NCBI GenBank assembly: GCA_009773635.1
Contig: WSYC01000017.1
Location: 62,001 to 126,000 of the forward strand
Direction of reading: 5' to 3'
Length of the DNA stretch: 64,000 bases
Source: Beijerinckiaceae bacterium
Lineage (GTDB): Bacteria; Pseudomonadota; Alphaproteobacteria; Rhizobiales; Beijerinckiaceae
Below are positions 1-8,650 of this stretch, one piece after another. Under the pieces are notes generated by a model. That model saw only the letters and a program-made list of their open reading frames with translations. It was not told where the DNA came from and made no database searches. The position numbers and the translations under genes were made by a program. Each line of letters starts with the position of its first letter. Positions within the stretch are counted from its first letter, which is position 1.

Positions 1-30
1 CGGGGCGCGTCCAACACCTGAGGAACTATC

Positions 31-600
31 GTGGTCAAGGTCATCGCCTCTTCCATCCGCAAGGGCAACATCATCGAGCTCGAGAACGGGCTTTACAGCG
101 TGATTTCCGCCGAAAGCTTCTTTCCGGGCAAGGGCACGCCGACGACGCAGATCGACTGTCGCCGCCTCTCGGATGGCGTGAAGACGCAGGTCCGCTACCG
201 TACGACCGAGCAGGTCGAGAAGGCCTTCGTCGAGGACAAGGATTACACCTACCTCTACGGCGATGACGACGGCTTCACCTTCATGGATCAGGAGAACTTC
301 GAGCAGGTCATCGTGCCGAAGGACGTGATGGGCGATCAGGCCGCCTATCTCCAGGAGAACATGGTTGTTCGCCTCGGCCTCTACAACGGCGTCGCCGTGA
401 CTGTGATCCTGCCGCAGCGCGTGACCCTCGAAATCGTCGAGACCGAGCCGGTGACCAAGGGCCAGACGGCCTCTTCCTCCTACAAGCCGGCGATCCTCTC
501 GAACGGCGTGCGCATCCTCATCCCGCCGCATGTCTCGGCGGGTGTGCGCGTGGTCGTGAACACGGAAGACGGGTCCTACGTCGAGCGCGCGAAGGATTGA
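31..600 (+). CDS. efp: Elongation factor P
   Basis: Elongation factor P binds next to the ribosomal P site and relieves stalling at polyproline stretches. The 189-residue product has the family's usual length and three beta-barrel domains. The conserved domain I loop [11 protein letters not shown] is present, with K34 at the position that is lysylated in EF-P proteins whose modification is known. Translation starts at a GTG with AGGA about 8 bases upstream (16-23). The gene stands alone; the next genes lie on the other strand. No epmA/epmB partner is visible in the window. Confidence 0.97.
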   Translation: MVKVIASSIRKGNIIELENGLYSVISAESFFPGKGTPTTQIDCRRLSDGVKTQVRYRTTEQVEKAFVEDKDYTYLYGDDDGFTFMDQENFEQVIVPKDVMGDQAAYLQENMVVRLGLYNGVAVTVILPQRVTLEIVETEPVTKGQTASSSYKPAILSNGVRILIPPHVSAGVRVVVNTEDGSYVERAKD

Positions 601-689
601 GCTTCGATCAGGCAGCAGGGAGCGGGGGCTGCGCCGTTGCCTCGCGCGCAAACATCCGCCGAACATATTACCATAGTTGACTCTCCCAA

Positions 690-1211
690 TCAGGAGAAAA
701 GCGTCTCTATCAGGCCGATCGCTTTCGGCACGGCGTTGTTGACGGCATGGATGATCACCGTGACCCAGAACGCTGGATGCCCTCTTCCGGCGTTATAATT
801 TTTTGCGAAAATGCGTGCCATCAGATAGAATAAGAAAAAACAGTATATTCCATTGATTATATTGTTATAATAATGCAATATACCGGCGATAATTGCAGTA
901 TTAAAAACCCCATCCATAGCATTTGTTTCGATATTTTTTGATTTATCTATATTGATAGACTTAATTTTTGAAAAAAATAAAACTATTATTGTCATAATAG
1001 TATTTTCAAATATCGGCGCAGTGACAATTAATCTCAGGTTTGAATAATTTCCTAATCTCGGAGGTCCGATAATGGATCGGATATCAAGTAGATCGAAGCT
1101 TACCGTAACCGTTATGAATGCCGCAGTTGCGAACAAGCATCCTATCCAGATTAAGATTTCGGTTCGGCTGTTGCGGACAACATGACCGAAGTCCTCAATA
1201 AACACTCGCAT
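690..1211 (-). CDS. Divergent CPBP-type intramembrane protease-like protein
   Basis: A predicted polytopic membrane protein of 173 residues using the ATG at 1211. The ORF can be extended to 1373, but that part is only a shadow of the upstream kinase gene. Residues resembling the CPBP (CAAX/bacteriocin-processing) motifs are visible: E69 in APIFENT where the family has EExxxR, H113 in GILHYYN, and H155/N159 in IIHAVNNAVP (HxxxN). The second Glu and the Arg of motif 1 are missing, so activity is uncertain. The gene is far richer in A+T than its neighbours, which suggests acquisition. It begins 6 bases after the stop of the sugar kinase on the same strand. The family assignment is inferred from motifs only. 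Confidence 0.55.
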   Translation of the reverse strand: MRVFIEDFGHVVRNSRTEILIWIGCLFATAAFITVTVSFDLLDIRSIIGPPRLGNYSNLRLIVTAPIFENTIMTIIVLFFSKIKSINIDKSKNIETNAMDGVFNTAIIAGILHYYNNIINGIYCFFLFYLMARIFAKNYNAGRGHPAFWVTVIIHAVNNAVPKAIGLIETLFS

Positions 1212-1216
1212 CCGGC

Positions 1217-2143
1217 TCAACCCATCGCCCGCCGCACCACTTCCGCACTCGGAATCGGGGCGACCGCGCCATAGCCCTCGGTGGAAAGCGCCGCGGCAAC
1301 GCCGGCATAGCGCCCGGCAGCCTCTATGCCATCCCCCGCGACAATCCGCGCGATGAAGGCACCGCCGAAGCAATCGCCGGCGCCGGTCGCATCAACCGGC
1401 TTGCACGGATGCGGCGGAATGCGGAAGCGCCGCTTGGCATCCGCCACCAGCGCGCCTTCGGCCCCGAGTTTCAGCGCCACGATCTTGGCGCCTCTGGCGA
1501 GGCACCAATCGACAAGTGCATCCGGTTCGGTGATGCCGGTGATCGCGGTGACATCGTCGAGGCTCGGCAGGATGATGTCGGAGAGGCCGATCACGTCACT
1601 GATCACCGCGCGGGCGCGATCCTTCGTCCAGAGCTTGAGGCGAAGGTTGGTATCGAATGACACCAGCGTCTTGCCCGTGCGCGCGGCATGGATCGCCGCA
1701 TAGCAGGCATCGCAGGCGCTGTTCGAGATCGCCAGCGAAATGCCGGAGAGATGGATCACCTTGGCGGCGGCAATCGCGTCAGCCGGCACATCGGCGGGGC
1801 CGTAAAGGCTGGCGGCGGAGCCGGCGCGGGCGAAGGTGAATTCGTGCCCCTTCGGCCCGTGCGTGACGAAATACATGCCCGTTGGCGCAGACCTGTTCTC
1901 AATGACGAGGCTGTGGTCGACACCCTCGACAGTCCAGAGTGTGCGGAACATCGCGCCATTGGCATCCGCACCGAGTGCGGAGAGATAGCCGGTGCGCGCG
2001 CCCTGCCGGGCAGCGGCGATGACGAAATTGGACGTATCACCACCAAACCCTTGCAGGAAGTTGCGGCCATCGCCCTCTTTGATCTGATTGTATTCGATCA
2101 TCGGCTCGCCGATGCCGAGAATGTCAGGGGGAAGCTTGGTCAT
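1217..2143 (-). CDS. PfkB-family sugar kinase, probably 2-keto-3-deoxygluconate kinase
   Basis: A ribokinase/PfkB-fold kinase of 308 residues that phosphorylates a sugar or sugar acid with ATP. The N-terminal GIGEPMIEYNQ and the SFDTNLRLKLW segment resemble 2-keto-3-deoxygluconate kinases (KdgK), and the C-terminal DATGAGDCFGGAF is PfkB signature 2 with the catalytic Asp and anion hole. The start is placed at ATG 2143 because the family homology begins there; an upstream in-frame ATG at 2206 adds 21 non-conserved residues. No KDPG aldolase or uronate pathway gene is nearby, so substrate specificity rests on family resemblance alone. Confidence 0.8.
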   Translation of the reverse strand: MTKLPPDILGIGEPMIEYNQIKEGDGRNFLQGFGGDTSNFVIAAARQGARTGYLSALGADANGAMFRTLWTVEGVDHSLVIENRSAPTGMYFVTHGPKGHEFTFARAGSAASLYGPADVPADAIAAAKVIHLSGISLAISNSACDACYAAIHAARTGKTLVSFDTNLRLKLWTKDRARAVISDVIGLSDIILPSLDDVTAITGITEPDALVDWCLARGAKIVALKLGAEGALVADAKRRFRIPPHPCKPVDATGAGDCFGGAFIARIVAGDGIEAAGRYAGVAAALSTEGYGAVAPIPSAEVVRRAMG

Positions 2144-2273
2144 GGGGCAATACCGGGTGCATGAGTGCGGGAGTTCGGAAAATTCCGTGTGCGGGCGGAT
2201 AGCCAAACAGGGCTTGGCCTTTTAAGCATAAACCTTGTGCAGCGAAAGTAGTATGGCAGGGGATTCCAGCGCG

Positions 2274-3281
2274 ATGTCCGATCCGGTTCTGGTTGAAATC
2301 ACACGCGGCGGCATCGTCGAGAGCTTCCATCACGGCGCGGTGGCGGTTGTCGATGCCGATGGCAAGCTGGTGCTGGGCCTCGGCGACATCAACAGGCCGA
2401 TCTTCCCTCGTTCGGCGGTGAAGGGGTTTCAGGCGCTGCCGCTGATCGAGAGCGGTGCGGCTGAGCGCTTCCAACTGACGAATGCCGAGATCGCGATGTC
2501 CTGTGCCAGCCATTCCGGCGAGCCGGAGCATGTCGGGGCTGCGGCCTCGATGCTCGGCAAGGCCGGGCTCGATCTTCACTGTCTCGAATGCGGCGCACAT
2601 TGGCCGATGGGCGAGAAGGCCGCACGCGCACTGGCTGCAGAAGGCCGGACGCCGTTGACACTGCATAACAATTGCTCGGGGAAGCATTCGGCTTTCCTCT
2701 GCGTTGCCGTGCAGGAAGGGCATGATCCCAAGGGTTATATCGCGCCGAACCATCCGCTGATGCGCGAGATCACGGCCTCGCTCGGCGCGATGACGGATTA
2801 CAATCTTGCGAAGACGGCGGTGGGCGTTGACGGCTGCTCGATCCCCACGTTTGCCATTCCCTTGCGCAACATTGCGCATGGTTTTGCCAGGTTCGCCACG
2901 GGGCAGGGGCTTCCACCTGAGCGGGCGAAGGCGGCGGCACGGCTCAGGAAGGCTGTCGCGGCAGAGCCGTTCTTCGTCGCGGGGTCCGGGCGATTTGACA
3001 CCGTGGTGATGGAGGCCTTGCGCGAGCGGGCCTTCATCAAGACCGGGGCGGAGGGCGTCTATTGCGCCGCGCTACCGGAGGTCGGGCTCGGCATCGCGCT
3101 CAAGATCGAGGATGGCGCGGGCCGGGCGGCTGAAACCGCGATGGCGGCGCTGCTGGCGCGTTACCTGCCGCTCTCCGAGGCCGAGGCGGCGGTGGTCACC
3201 CCGCGCACGGATTTCGAGATGAAGAACTGGAACGGCATCGAGGTCGGCCGGATGCGGAGTGCGGACGCGTTGCGCGCCTAG
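2274..3281 (+). CDS. Asparaginase (Asparaginase_II family)
   Basis: A 335-residue member of the rhizobial-type thermolabile asparaginase family (Asparaginase_II, related to R. etli AnsA), predicted to hydrolyse L-asparagine to aspartate and ammonia. Characteristic segments are FPRSAVKGFQALPL, CASHSGEPEHV and NNCSGKHSAFL, which contain the Ser-Lys and Cys/His residues conserved in the family. Start codons at 2235 (TTG), 2253 (ATG) and 2274 (ATG) are possible; 2274 is chosen because MSDPVLVEITRGG opens the conserved domain and AGGGGA lies about 10 bases upstream. Its TAG stop overlaps the stop codon of the convergent pyroglutamyl peptidase by 3 bases. Confidence 0.85.
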   Translation: MSDPVLVEITRGGIVESFHHGAVAVVDADGKLVLGLGDINRPIFPRSAVKGFQALPLIESGAAERFQLTNAEIAMSCASHSGEPEHVGAAASMLGKAGLDLHCLECGAHWPMGEKAARALAAEGRTPLTLHNNCSGKHSAFLCVAVQEGHDPKGYIAPNHPLMREITASLGAMTDYNLAKTAVGVDGCSIPTFAIPLRNIAHGFARFATGQGLPPERAKAAARLRKAVAAEPFFVAGSGRFDTVVMEALRERAFIKTGAEGVYCAALPEVGLGIALKIEDGAGRAAETAMAALLARYLPLSEAEAAVVTPRTDFEMKNWNGIEVGRMRSADALRA

Positions 3282-3976
3282 CCCAGCCGTGCCCGCATCA
3301 TCATCGCCCGCACGACGGCAGTGATGCCTCGCGTCATGGCCGCCATCGTCGGGCGCGGATCGCGCTTGCGGGCGCCGGGCTTCGCGGGCAGCGGAATATG
3401 GATGAACACCACCTCGGTCGCCCTCGGCATCTTGCCGAGCATGCGCCAATAGCCGGCATTGCAGACATAGCGCCCGGTATCGCGCGAAAGCCGGGCCGGA
3501 ACCTGCGCGCTGCGCAGCGCCCGGACCAGAACCGGGCCGGGGTGGCGACCGAAGCGCGTCGTTTCCGCGCCGGGCTTCAGCACTGTATTGCCGGGGCGGG
3601 CTCGGGTCGCATCGCGCTGGGTGGATGACACACGATTCTTCGCCCGGAGTTCGATCCGCACCCACTTCGCTCGCGCGGCAACCCCGAGCATGATGACGAA
3701 GGCCGGGGCGGGTTTTTGGTTGGCTTCGCGTTCGATTGCTTCCGACACCAGTGTGTATCCCGTCCGGAAGGTGGTGACGCGCGGCGTCCAGCCCAGGCGC
3801 TGCCAGCTCTGCATGCCAGCGACGCGCCGCGCCAGCGTTTCGCTGGGGTTGACCGGGACGCCGGGAAAAGGGCCGAACCCTGTGATGAGGAATCTGGGAG
3901 CAAAACCGCTGAGATCATCATTTGGCCGGATTTCCCCGTGATAGCCTCGGTCCTGTTCCCGGAAAGCGGGAGGCAT
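3278..3976 (-). CDS. Pyroglutamyl-peptidase I (C15) family protein
   Basis: A cysteine peptidase of family C15, which removes N-terminal pyroglutamate from peptides. The opening FLITGFGPFPGVPVNPS matches the family N terminus, and the expected catalytic triad positions are visible: E109 in VRIELRAKNR, C172 in RYVCNAGYW and H193 in FIHIPLP. At 232 residues it is slightly longer than typical enzymes (about 215), owing to an N-terminal extension of about 25 residues. No other ATG lies before residue 55, so a shorter alternative start would have to be non-ATG. It converges on the asparaginase gene, and both gene ends overlap at their stop codons. Confidence 0.82.
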   Translation of the reverse strand: MPPAFREQDRGYHGEIRPNDDLSGFAPRFLITGFGPFPGVPVNPSETLARRVAGMQSWQRLGWTPRVTTFRTGYTLVSEAIEREANQKPAPAFVIMLGVAARAKWVRIELRAKNRVSSTQRDATRARPGNTVLKPGAETTRFGRHPGPVLVRALRSAQVPARLSRDTGRYVCNAGYWRMLGKMPRATEVVFIHIPLPAKPGARKRDPRPTMAAMTRGITAVVRAMMMRARLG

Positions 3977-4041
3977 TAACGATTCCTTTCCAAAAACGCT
4001 CTAGCGCGGGGGAAGGCTGCAACGAAGTCCGGGCCAAACCC

Positions 4042-5082
4042 ATGTCAGACCGCTCCAACCATGATGCCGCGCCCCAAGGCGCGAAGCCAGATGTTTTCCG
4101 TGCCGCACGGCCGAGCCGTCGCGTGCTGCTGGCGGCGCTTGGTGTGCTGCCGCTCGCGGGCTGCATTGGCTCCAGCCGTGGTTTCAATGCGCGCGCCGGG
4201 GCGGAGCAGCTTGCCGCTGACCCGACGCTGCATGTGGTGACGACGCGCAGGATCATCCGTGACGGCGCGAAATCACCGTTCTTTGATTCGAGCCGCTCGA
4301 ACCAGCTCACCTATGCCCGGGCGACGCTCGAAGCGCCGGATGGCTCGGTCTTCGGCCAGCTCAACGCGCTGGTGACGAGCGAGTTCGCGGTCAAGCGCGT
4401 CGAGCCCGTTGCCGGCCCGGCCGCGACCACGCTGGCGGAAACCCTGCGCGGGCGCGATTCGCTTCTCTTCGTGCATGGCTACAACCAGACCTTCGAGACC
4501 GCGAGCCGCGATATCGCGCAACTCTCGAACGGCATCGGCTTCAAGGGCAATACGGCGCTCTTTACCTGGCCGTCGAAGGGTGGACTGCTCGATTACGGAT
4601 ACGATCGCGAATCGGCGCTGCTGGCACGCGATCCGCTCGCTGATGTGCTGGCGAGCCTGTTGCAGGACGAATTCGGTGCCCGACTGCACCTGATCGCGCA
4701 TTCCATGGGCACGCTCGTGACGCTCGAAGCGCTGCGAAGCTACCGCGATCGCAACGGCGACAAGGGGCTCGACCGCCTCGGCGCGCTGGTGCTTGCGGCG
4801 CCGGATGTCGATGCCGATGTGTTCAAGGCCGCGCTCGAAAAGCTTGGCCCCTGGCGCGAGAAAATGACCGTGATTACCGCGACGAACGACCGCGCGCTGG
4901 ATATTTCCCGCCGCCTCGCCGGCGGCGACCGGGCCGGCGCATTGCCGCGCTCGGCCCTCGAAGGCACCGGCGTCCGCGTGATCGATGCGACGGAGTTCGC
5001 CTCCGGCATCATCCGCCACGATGTGTTCGTGGCCAATGCCGATGTCCGCGCCGCCATCAAGCGCGCGGTCGAGCGGGCATAA
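4042..5082 (+). CDS. DUF900-type alpha/beta hydrolase lipoprotein
   Basis: A 346-residue predicted envelope lipoprotein. The N terminus has an Arg-rich region, a hydrophobic stretch and the lipobox LPLAGC with C41 as the likely lipidated cysteine. The body is an alpha/beta hydrolase of the DUF900 type: LLFVHGYNQTF forms the oxyanion strand-turn, and LIAHSMGTLV carries the nucleophile S221. The D-containing PDVDADVF and a late histidine near RHDVF are plausible triad partners. The start is ATG 4042, since upstream in-frame sequence back to 3922 overlaps the antisense peptidase gene and would bury the signal peptide. The substrate is unknown; esterase or lipase activity is a family-level guess. 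A terminator hairpin follows directly. Confidence 0.82.
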   Translation: MSDRSNHDAAPQGAKPDVFRAARPSRRVLLAALGVLPLAGCIGSSRGFNARAGAEQLAADPTLHVVTTRRIIRDGAKSPFFDSSRSNQLTYARATLEAPDGSVFGQLNALVTSEFAVKRVEPVAGPAATTLAETLRGRDSLLFVHGYNQTFETASRDIAQLSNGIGFKGNTALFTWPSKGGLLDYGYDRESALLARDPLADVLASLLQDEFGARLHLIAHSMGTLVTLEALRSYRDRNGDKGLDRLGALVLAAPDVDADVFKAALEKLGPWREKMTVITATNDRALDISRRLAGGDRAGALPRSALEGTGVRVIDATEFASGIIRHDVFVANADVRAAIKRAVERA

Positions 5083-5110
5083 AAAAACAGCCTCCGAAGA
5101 GGCCGTTTTC
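5081..5110. terminator. Bidirectional Rho-independent terminator
   Basis: A hairpin with arms AACAGCCTC and GAGGCCGTT (one G-T type mismatch) and loop CGAA overlaps the hydrolase stop codon. It has four T on the plus side and a run of seven T when read on the minus strand. It can therefore end transcription from the hydrolase and from the leftward DUF2267-like region. Confidence 0.75.
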
Positions 5111-5131
5111 AGAACTTGTCATGAAGTTAGG

Positions 5132-5180
5132 GCTCAGACGAACTGGCTGAGGCCGGGCACCGAGCCGACAATCGCGCCCC
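5132..5180 (-). pseudogene. Duplicated C-terminal fragment of the adjacent DUF2267-like gene
   Basis: Read on the minus strand, this stretch encodes GAIVGSVPGLSQFV followed by a stop, identical at the protein level to the last 14 residues of the gene ending at 5247. The two copies differ at several synonymous positions, so they are not a fresh duplication. Upstream of the match (5181-5246) there is no further similarity, and only a 27-codon ORF starting near 5218 could use this end. It looks like the remnant of a former tandem paralogue. Confidence 0.6.
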
Positions 5181-5246
5181 GATAGCGATTGCCGAAGGCA
5201 AGTCGCGTCCCAAGCATGGATGCGATGGGCCGGAACTGGTCCAATC

Positions 5247-5639
5247 TCAGACGAACTGGCTGAGGCCCGGCACGGAACCCACAATCGCGCCCATCGTATC
5301 CTCGCCGACCTGTTCCTTGGCGTAGGTGAAGACTTCCTTCGACAGCGAGCCGATCTGGCCCATGCCGATGCCTTCGCTCATGAGCTGCTGGCCGAGCGCC
5401 ATCACGCCGCCACCACCGCCCATCATGCCCATGAGACCGCCGAGGAGGCCGCCGCCGCTTTCGTTGCCAGCTTGGGCCGCGGCAAGCTCCGCCGCGCCGG
5501 GCATGCCCTGCATCATCGTTTCGACATGCTCGGCCGGGGCGTTCTTCTGCAGGAAGCTCAGGATCATGCCGACGGCCTTTTCAGCCAGCGCGGGGTCAAG
5601 GCCAACATTGGTGGCGATGCGGTTGATGAGCTCTTCCAT
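5247..5639 (-). CDS. DUF2267-like Gly-rich protein
   Basis: A small soluble protein of 130 residues starting at ATG 5639 (MEELINRIATNVGLDP); the ATG 10 codons upstream (5669) is not part of the conserved domain. The N-terminal part is a helical domain resembling DUF2267, the middle contains a flexible glycine/methionine-rich linker (GGGLLGGLMGMMGGGGG), and the C-terminal helix region ends in GAIVGSVPGLSQFV. Proteins of this architecture are common in Hyphomicrobiales but have no established biochemical role. A decayed copy of its last codons lies just downstream. The upstream intergenic region (5640-5789) holds no other gene. Confidence 0.75.
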   Translation of the reverse strand: MEELINRIATNVGLDPALAEKAVGMILSFLQKNAPAEHVETMMQGMPGAAELAAAQAGNESGGGLLGGLMGMMGGGGGVMALGQQLMSEGIGMGQIGSLSKEVFTYAKEQVGEDTMGAIVGSVPGLSQFV

Positions 5640-5789
5640 GACCGTCTCCTGATCTGACGCACCGTCCATCGCGCGCGTTCCGGCTCCCGGTTACGCCAAG
5701 AGCATGACCGATGCAAGACGATATGGTTTATATATAAACAAAATCAAGGGTTGCGAAATGGTAGCCGGTGCCCACTGCATCCGCCGGTG

Positions 5790-6359
5790 TCAACCATCGT
5801 GGGTATAGCTCTTCACCTTGTCGTATATCGGGTCTTTTTTGAGGATCCAAAGGAGATTGTCCCAGGCGTCCTGGTTGACTACCGGAGTTTTCTTGGGGTG
5901 CGCCTTCTGCTCTGCCATCACGAGATGGCTCAGCAGGCCAGCGGTGGCGTGCGGCTCGATGTTCCATTGCTTCTGCGGAATTTTGGCCATGATCAGATAC
6001 ATCGTGCTGACGACATAGGCTGCGGCCTCTTCCTCAATCGCCGGAATCGCGATTTTCTTGAGATCGAAATAGGCATGCAGGGACTCGTGGACAGCATCGG
6101 ACTCGTCCATTGAATTGACGATCTGACTGATCTGGATTTCGTTGTAATACATGTAGCGCGCGGAAGAGCCGTTCTGACCATAGGGGGCTTCATAGATCGT
6201 GATCTTGTCCTTGCGGATGGCCTGCGCAACCGAGAGGAATGCCTGTCGGCCGATGGTCAGCAGGCGATCACCGACGGGGAACGAGAACCGGATGCGGCCG
6301 GCCCTCGCGCCTTCAAGCACCTTGAGAACCTGCTTTTTCAGTTGTCGCTTCGTATCCAT
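5790..6359 (-). CDS. Protein of unknown function with an HExxH motif
   Basis: A 189-residue protein with no recognised family. The start at ATG 6359 is well supported by AGGAGG 6 bases upstream. The segment AVHESLHAYFD has H91-E92-x-x-H95, the zincin zinc-binding pattern, and an acidic cluster EEEAAAY at about 109-115 could supply a third ligand as in gluzincins. Secretion signals are absent. It may be a cytoplasmic metallopeptidase-like protein or merely keep the fold. It is divergently transcribed from the DUF853 ATPase gene; a long antisense ORF that spans both genes is not real. Similar HExxH logic recurs in the unrelated gene at 17755-18426. Confidence 0.7.
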   Translation of the reverse strand: MDTKRQLKKQVLKVLEGARAGRIRFSFPVGDRLLTIGRQAFLSVAQAIRKDKITIYEAPYGQNGSSARYMYYNEIQISQIVNSMDESDAVHESLHAYFDLKKIAIPAIEEEAAAYVVSTMYLIMAKIPQKQWNIEPHATAGLLSHLVMAEQKAHPKKTPVVNQDAWDNLLWILKKDPIYDKVKSYTHDG

Positions 6360-6509
6360 GGTGCCCTCCTGAGCCCATCTTGACCGATTCACTTGCCCTG
6401 CCTGTGCCGGGGCGCACCGAACAGGCATGCGCTGCACAAATCGATGCCATTTCCCCCATGCTGAAAACGCGTTATACGCCGCGGGACAACGCGGGCTGGG
6501 GAGGCACTG

Positions 6510-8060
6510 ATGGCGGCAAAAGACGGGGCACATCTCGACGGGACGATCCTGATAGGCAAGAGCGAGACGAAATTCGAGCGGCTGACGCTCAAGCTGGCCA
6601 ACCGCCACGGTCTCGTGACCGGCGCGACCGGCACCGGCAAGACCGTGACCCTGCAAAAGCTCGCGGAAGGCTTTTCCGCTGTCGGCGTGCCGGTGTTCAC
6701 CGCGGATATCAAGGGCGACCTCTCCGGCATTTCCGCCATGGGTAATTCCCTGCCGCCCTTCGTCAATCGCGCCAAGGATATCGGTGTCGAGTACAAGGCC
6801 GAGCAGTATCCGGTGGTGTTCTGGGACCTGTTCGGCGAGCAGGGCCACCCGATCCGCGCCACTGTTGCGGAGATGGGGCCGCTGTTGCTCTCGCGCCTCC
6901 TTGAGCTCAACGACGTGCAGGAAGGCGTGCTCAACATCCTCTTCCGCTACGCCGACGAGAACGGGCTGTTGCTGCTCGATCTCAAGGATCTCCGCGCGAT
7001 GCTGGCCGAACTCGGCGCCAACAAGGAGCTTCAGGCGGAGTTGCAGGCGGCCTATGGCAACGTCTCCTCGGCCTCGGTGGGGGCGATCCAGCGCCAGCTG
7101 CTGGTGCTCGAAAATCAGGGCGGGCAGAAGTTCTTCGGCGAGCCGGCGCTCGATATCCACGATTTCATGAAGCTCGATGACGAGGGTCGCGGGCAGATCA
7201 ACGTCCTCTCGGCCGACAAGCTGATGAAATCGCCGCGGCTTTACGCGACCTTCCTCCTCTGGATGCTTTCGGAGCTGTTCGAATCGCTGCCCGAAGTGGG
7301 TGACCCGGAAAAGCCGAAGCTCGTCTTCTTCTTCGATGAGGCGCATTTGCTGTTCGACAACGCCCCGCCGGCGCTGCTCGAATCGATCGAGCAGGTGGTG
7401 CGGCTGATCCGCTCGAAGGGCGTCGGCGTCTATTTCGTGACGCAGAACCCGCTCGATGTGCCCGACAAGGTCGGCGCCCAGCTCGGCAACCGCATCCAGC
7501 ACGCGCTCCGGGCCTTCACCCCGCGCGAGCAGAAAGCGGTCAAAGCAGCGGCGGAAACCTTCCGCGCCAACCCGAAATTCTCGACTGCCTCGGTGATTAC
7601 TAACCTCGGCGTCGGTGAAGCTCTGGTCTCGGTGCTCGAAGGCAAGGGCGCGCCCTCGATCGTCGAGAAGACGCTGATCGCCCCGCCGGGCGGGCGCGTC
7701 GGGCCGATCACGCCGGAAGAGCGCAAGGCCCTGATGCGCGAGAGCGCGTTCGGCGGCAAATATGACAAGACGGTGGATCGCGAAAGCGCATCCGAGATGC
7801 TGGCGGCGCGCGCGGAAGCGGCGTCGAAGCCGGCAGAGGGCGGCGGTATCGGCGGCTGGCTGGGTGGCATCCTCGGCGGGGGCAATGATGCCGCCCCGAC
7901 GACCGGAGGCCGTGCCGCGCCGAAGGGCCGCCCGACGCAATCGCTCGGTGAAAAGGTCGCGACCTCGGTGGCGCGCTCGGTGGCCTCTTCCGTCGGCCGG
8001 CAGATCGGCACGGCGATCGTGCGAGGTGTGCTCGGGAGCCTGCTGGGGGGGCGACGGTAA
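6510..8060 (+). CDS. DUF853 (HerA/YjgR-like) ATPase
   Basis: A 516-residue P-loop ATPase of the HerA-FtsK superfamily, DUF853/YjgR branch. Walker A is GATGTGKT at 38-45, Walker B is [13 protein letters not shown] at about 270-282, and the sensor region [14 protein letters not shown] follows. The C terminus is a Gly/Ala/Ser-rich tail with [14 protein letters not shown] and an amphipathic end. DUF853 proteins are widespread but their substrate is not established; a DNA-translocation type activity is inferred from the superfamily. The start is supported by GGAGG 5 bases before ATG 6510. Its TAA overlaps by one base with the ATG of the next, AT-rich gene. Confidence 0.85.
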   Translation: MAAKDGAHLDGTILIGKSETKFERLTLKLANRHGLVTGATGTGKTVTLQKLAEGFSAVGVPVFTADIKGDLSGISAMGNSLPPFVNRAKDIGVEYKAEQYPVVFWDLFGEQGHPIRATVAEMGPLLLSRLLELNDVQEGVLNILFRYADENGLLLLDLKDLRAMLAELGANKELQAELQAAYGNVSSASVGAIQRQLLVLENQGGQKFFGEPALDIHDFMKLDDEGRGQINVLSADKLMKSPRLYATFLLWMLSELFESLPEVGDPEKPKLVFFFDEAHLLFDNAPPALLESIEQVVRLIRSKGVGVYFVTQNPLDVPDKVGAQLGNRIQHALRAFTPREQKAVKAAAETFRANPKFSTASVITNLGVGEALVSVLEGKGAPSIVEKTLIAPPGGRVGPITPEERKALMRESAFGGKYDKTVDRESASEMLAARAEAASKPAEGGGIGGWLGGILGGGNDAAPTTGGRAAPKGRPTQSLGEKVATSVARSVASSVGRQIGTAIVRGVLGSLLGGRR

Positions 8061-8647
8061 TGGGTTATCCGGTTAATTACCCATCCGAATTGTTTGAAAG
8101 GCACAAAGACAATTTCGATGCGATTTACGGCAACGGCAATTGGAAGGTAAAAAATGACGTCCAGATGATGCTCTGCTTCCTCTGGGCATTCTTCGTTCTT
8201 TCAACAGAATCGTTTGATTTTATTGATGAAAAATTTGAAGATTTCGAAGTCTGTGATCTGGTAAGTGCGGATTTTGCACCTAAGAATGTATCTAAATCGG
8301 ACAAGGCCAAATTTCTAAGAAATGCCCTATCCCATGGAAATTTTATTTTTCATGGAAACTTAGAAAAAACAAAGATTGTTGCAGTCACATTCTGGAATTC
8401 CAAGCCGAACAAACGTCCACATGAAGCAGCTCATCTGTCATACGATGATTTATTGAAATTATTGAATTCAATTAAGCAAAAACATAATATGAATGATAGT
8501 TCTCCAAAAGACATTGTACGAGAAGCAAATAGTCCGCAGGTTCAGACGCGTGGAGCGCCAGTGCCAAATATTGATCTTGATGGCAGCCTGGAGAAATTTG
8601 TAAGATCAATTGAAACTGAGCATCACTATTTTCAGTCTTTCAATTAA
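8060..8647 (+). CDS. HEPN-like protein in an AT-rich insert
   Basis: A 195-residue protein of low-GC codon use, in strong contrast to both neighbours. The central FLRNALSHGNFIF contains R87-N-x-x-x-H92, the Rx4-6H signature of HEPN ribonucleases, preceded by an all-helical region (35-60) as in HEPN bundles. The C-terminal 50 residues are polar and probably disordered. HEPN proteins act in toxin-antitoxin, abortive infection and RNA processing; no MNT-type antitoxin or other partner is adjacent, so a specific role is not claimed. The ATG overlaps the TAA of the DUF853 gene (TAATG), and only 3 bases separate its stop from the LysE-family gene. Confidence 0.6.
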   Translation: MGYPVNYPSELFERHKDNFDAIYGNGNWKVKNDVQMMLCFLWAFFVLSTESFDFIDEKFEDFEVCDLVSADFAPKNVSKSDKAKFLRNALSHGNFIFHGNLEKTKIVAVTFWNSKPNKRPHEAAHLSYDDLLKLLNSIKQKHNMNDSSPKDIVREANSPQVQTRGAPVPNIDLDGSLEKFVRSIETEHHYFQSFN

Positions 8648-8650
8648 AGC

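Noticed and set aside
4000-4015. Short match AACGCTCTAGCGC to the end of repeat copy A
   Set aside because: Only 13 bases match and no other part of the repeat is present, so it may be chance or a truncated end.
6360-7940. Upstream extension of the HExxH gene as a 716-codon ORF
   Set aside because: It is antisense to DUF853; the real start at 6359 has a clear AGGAGG site.
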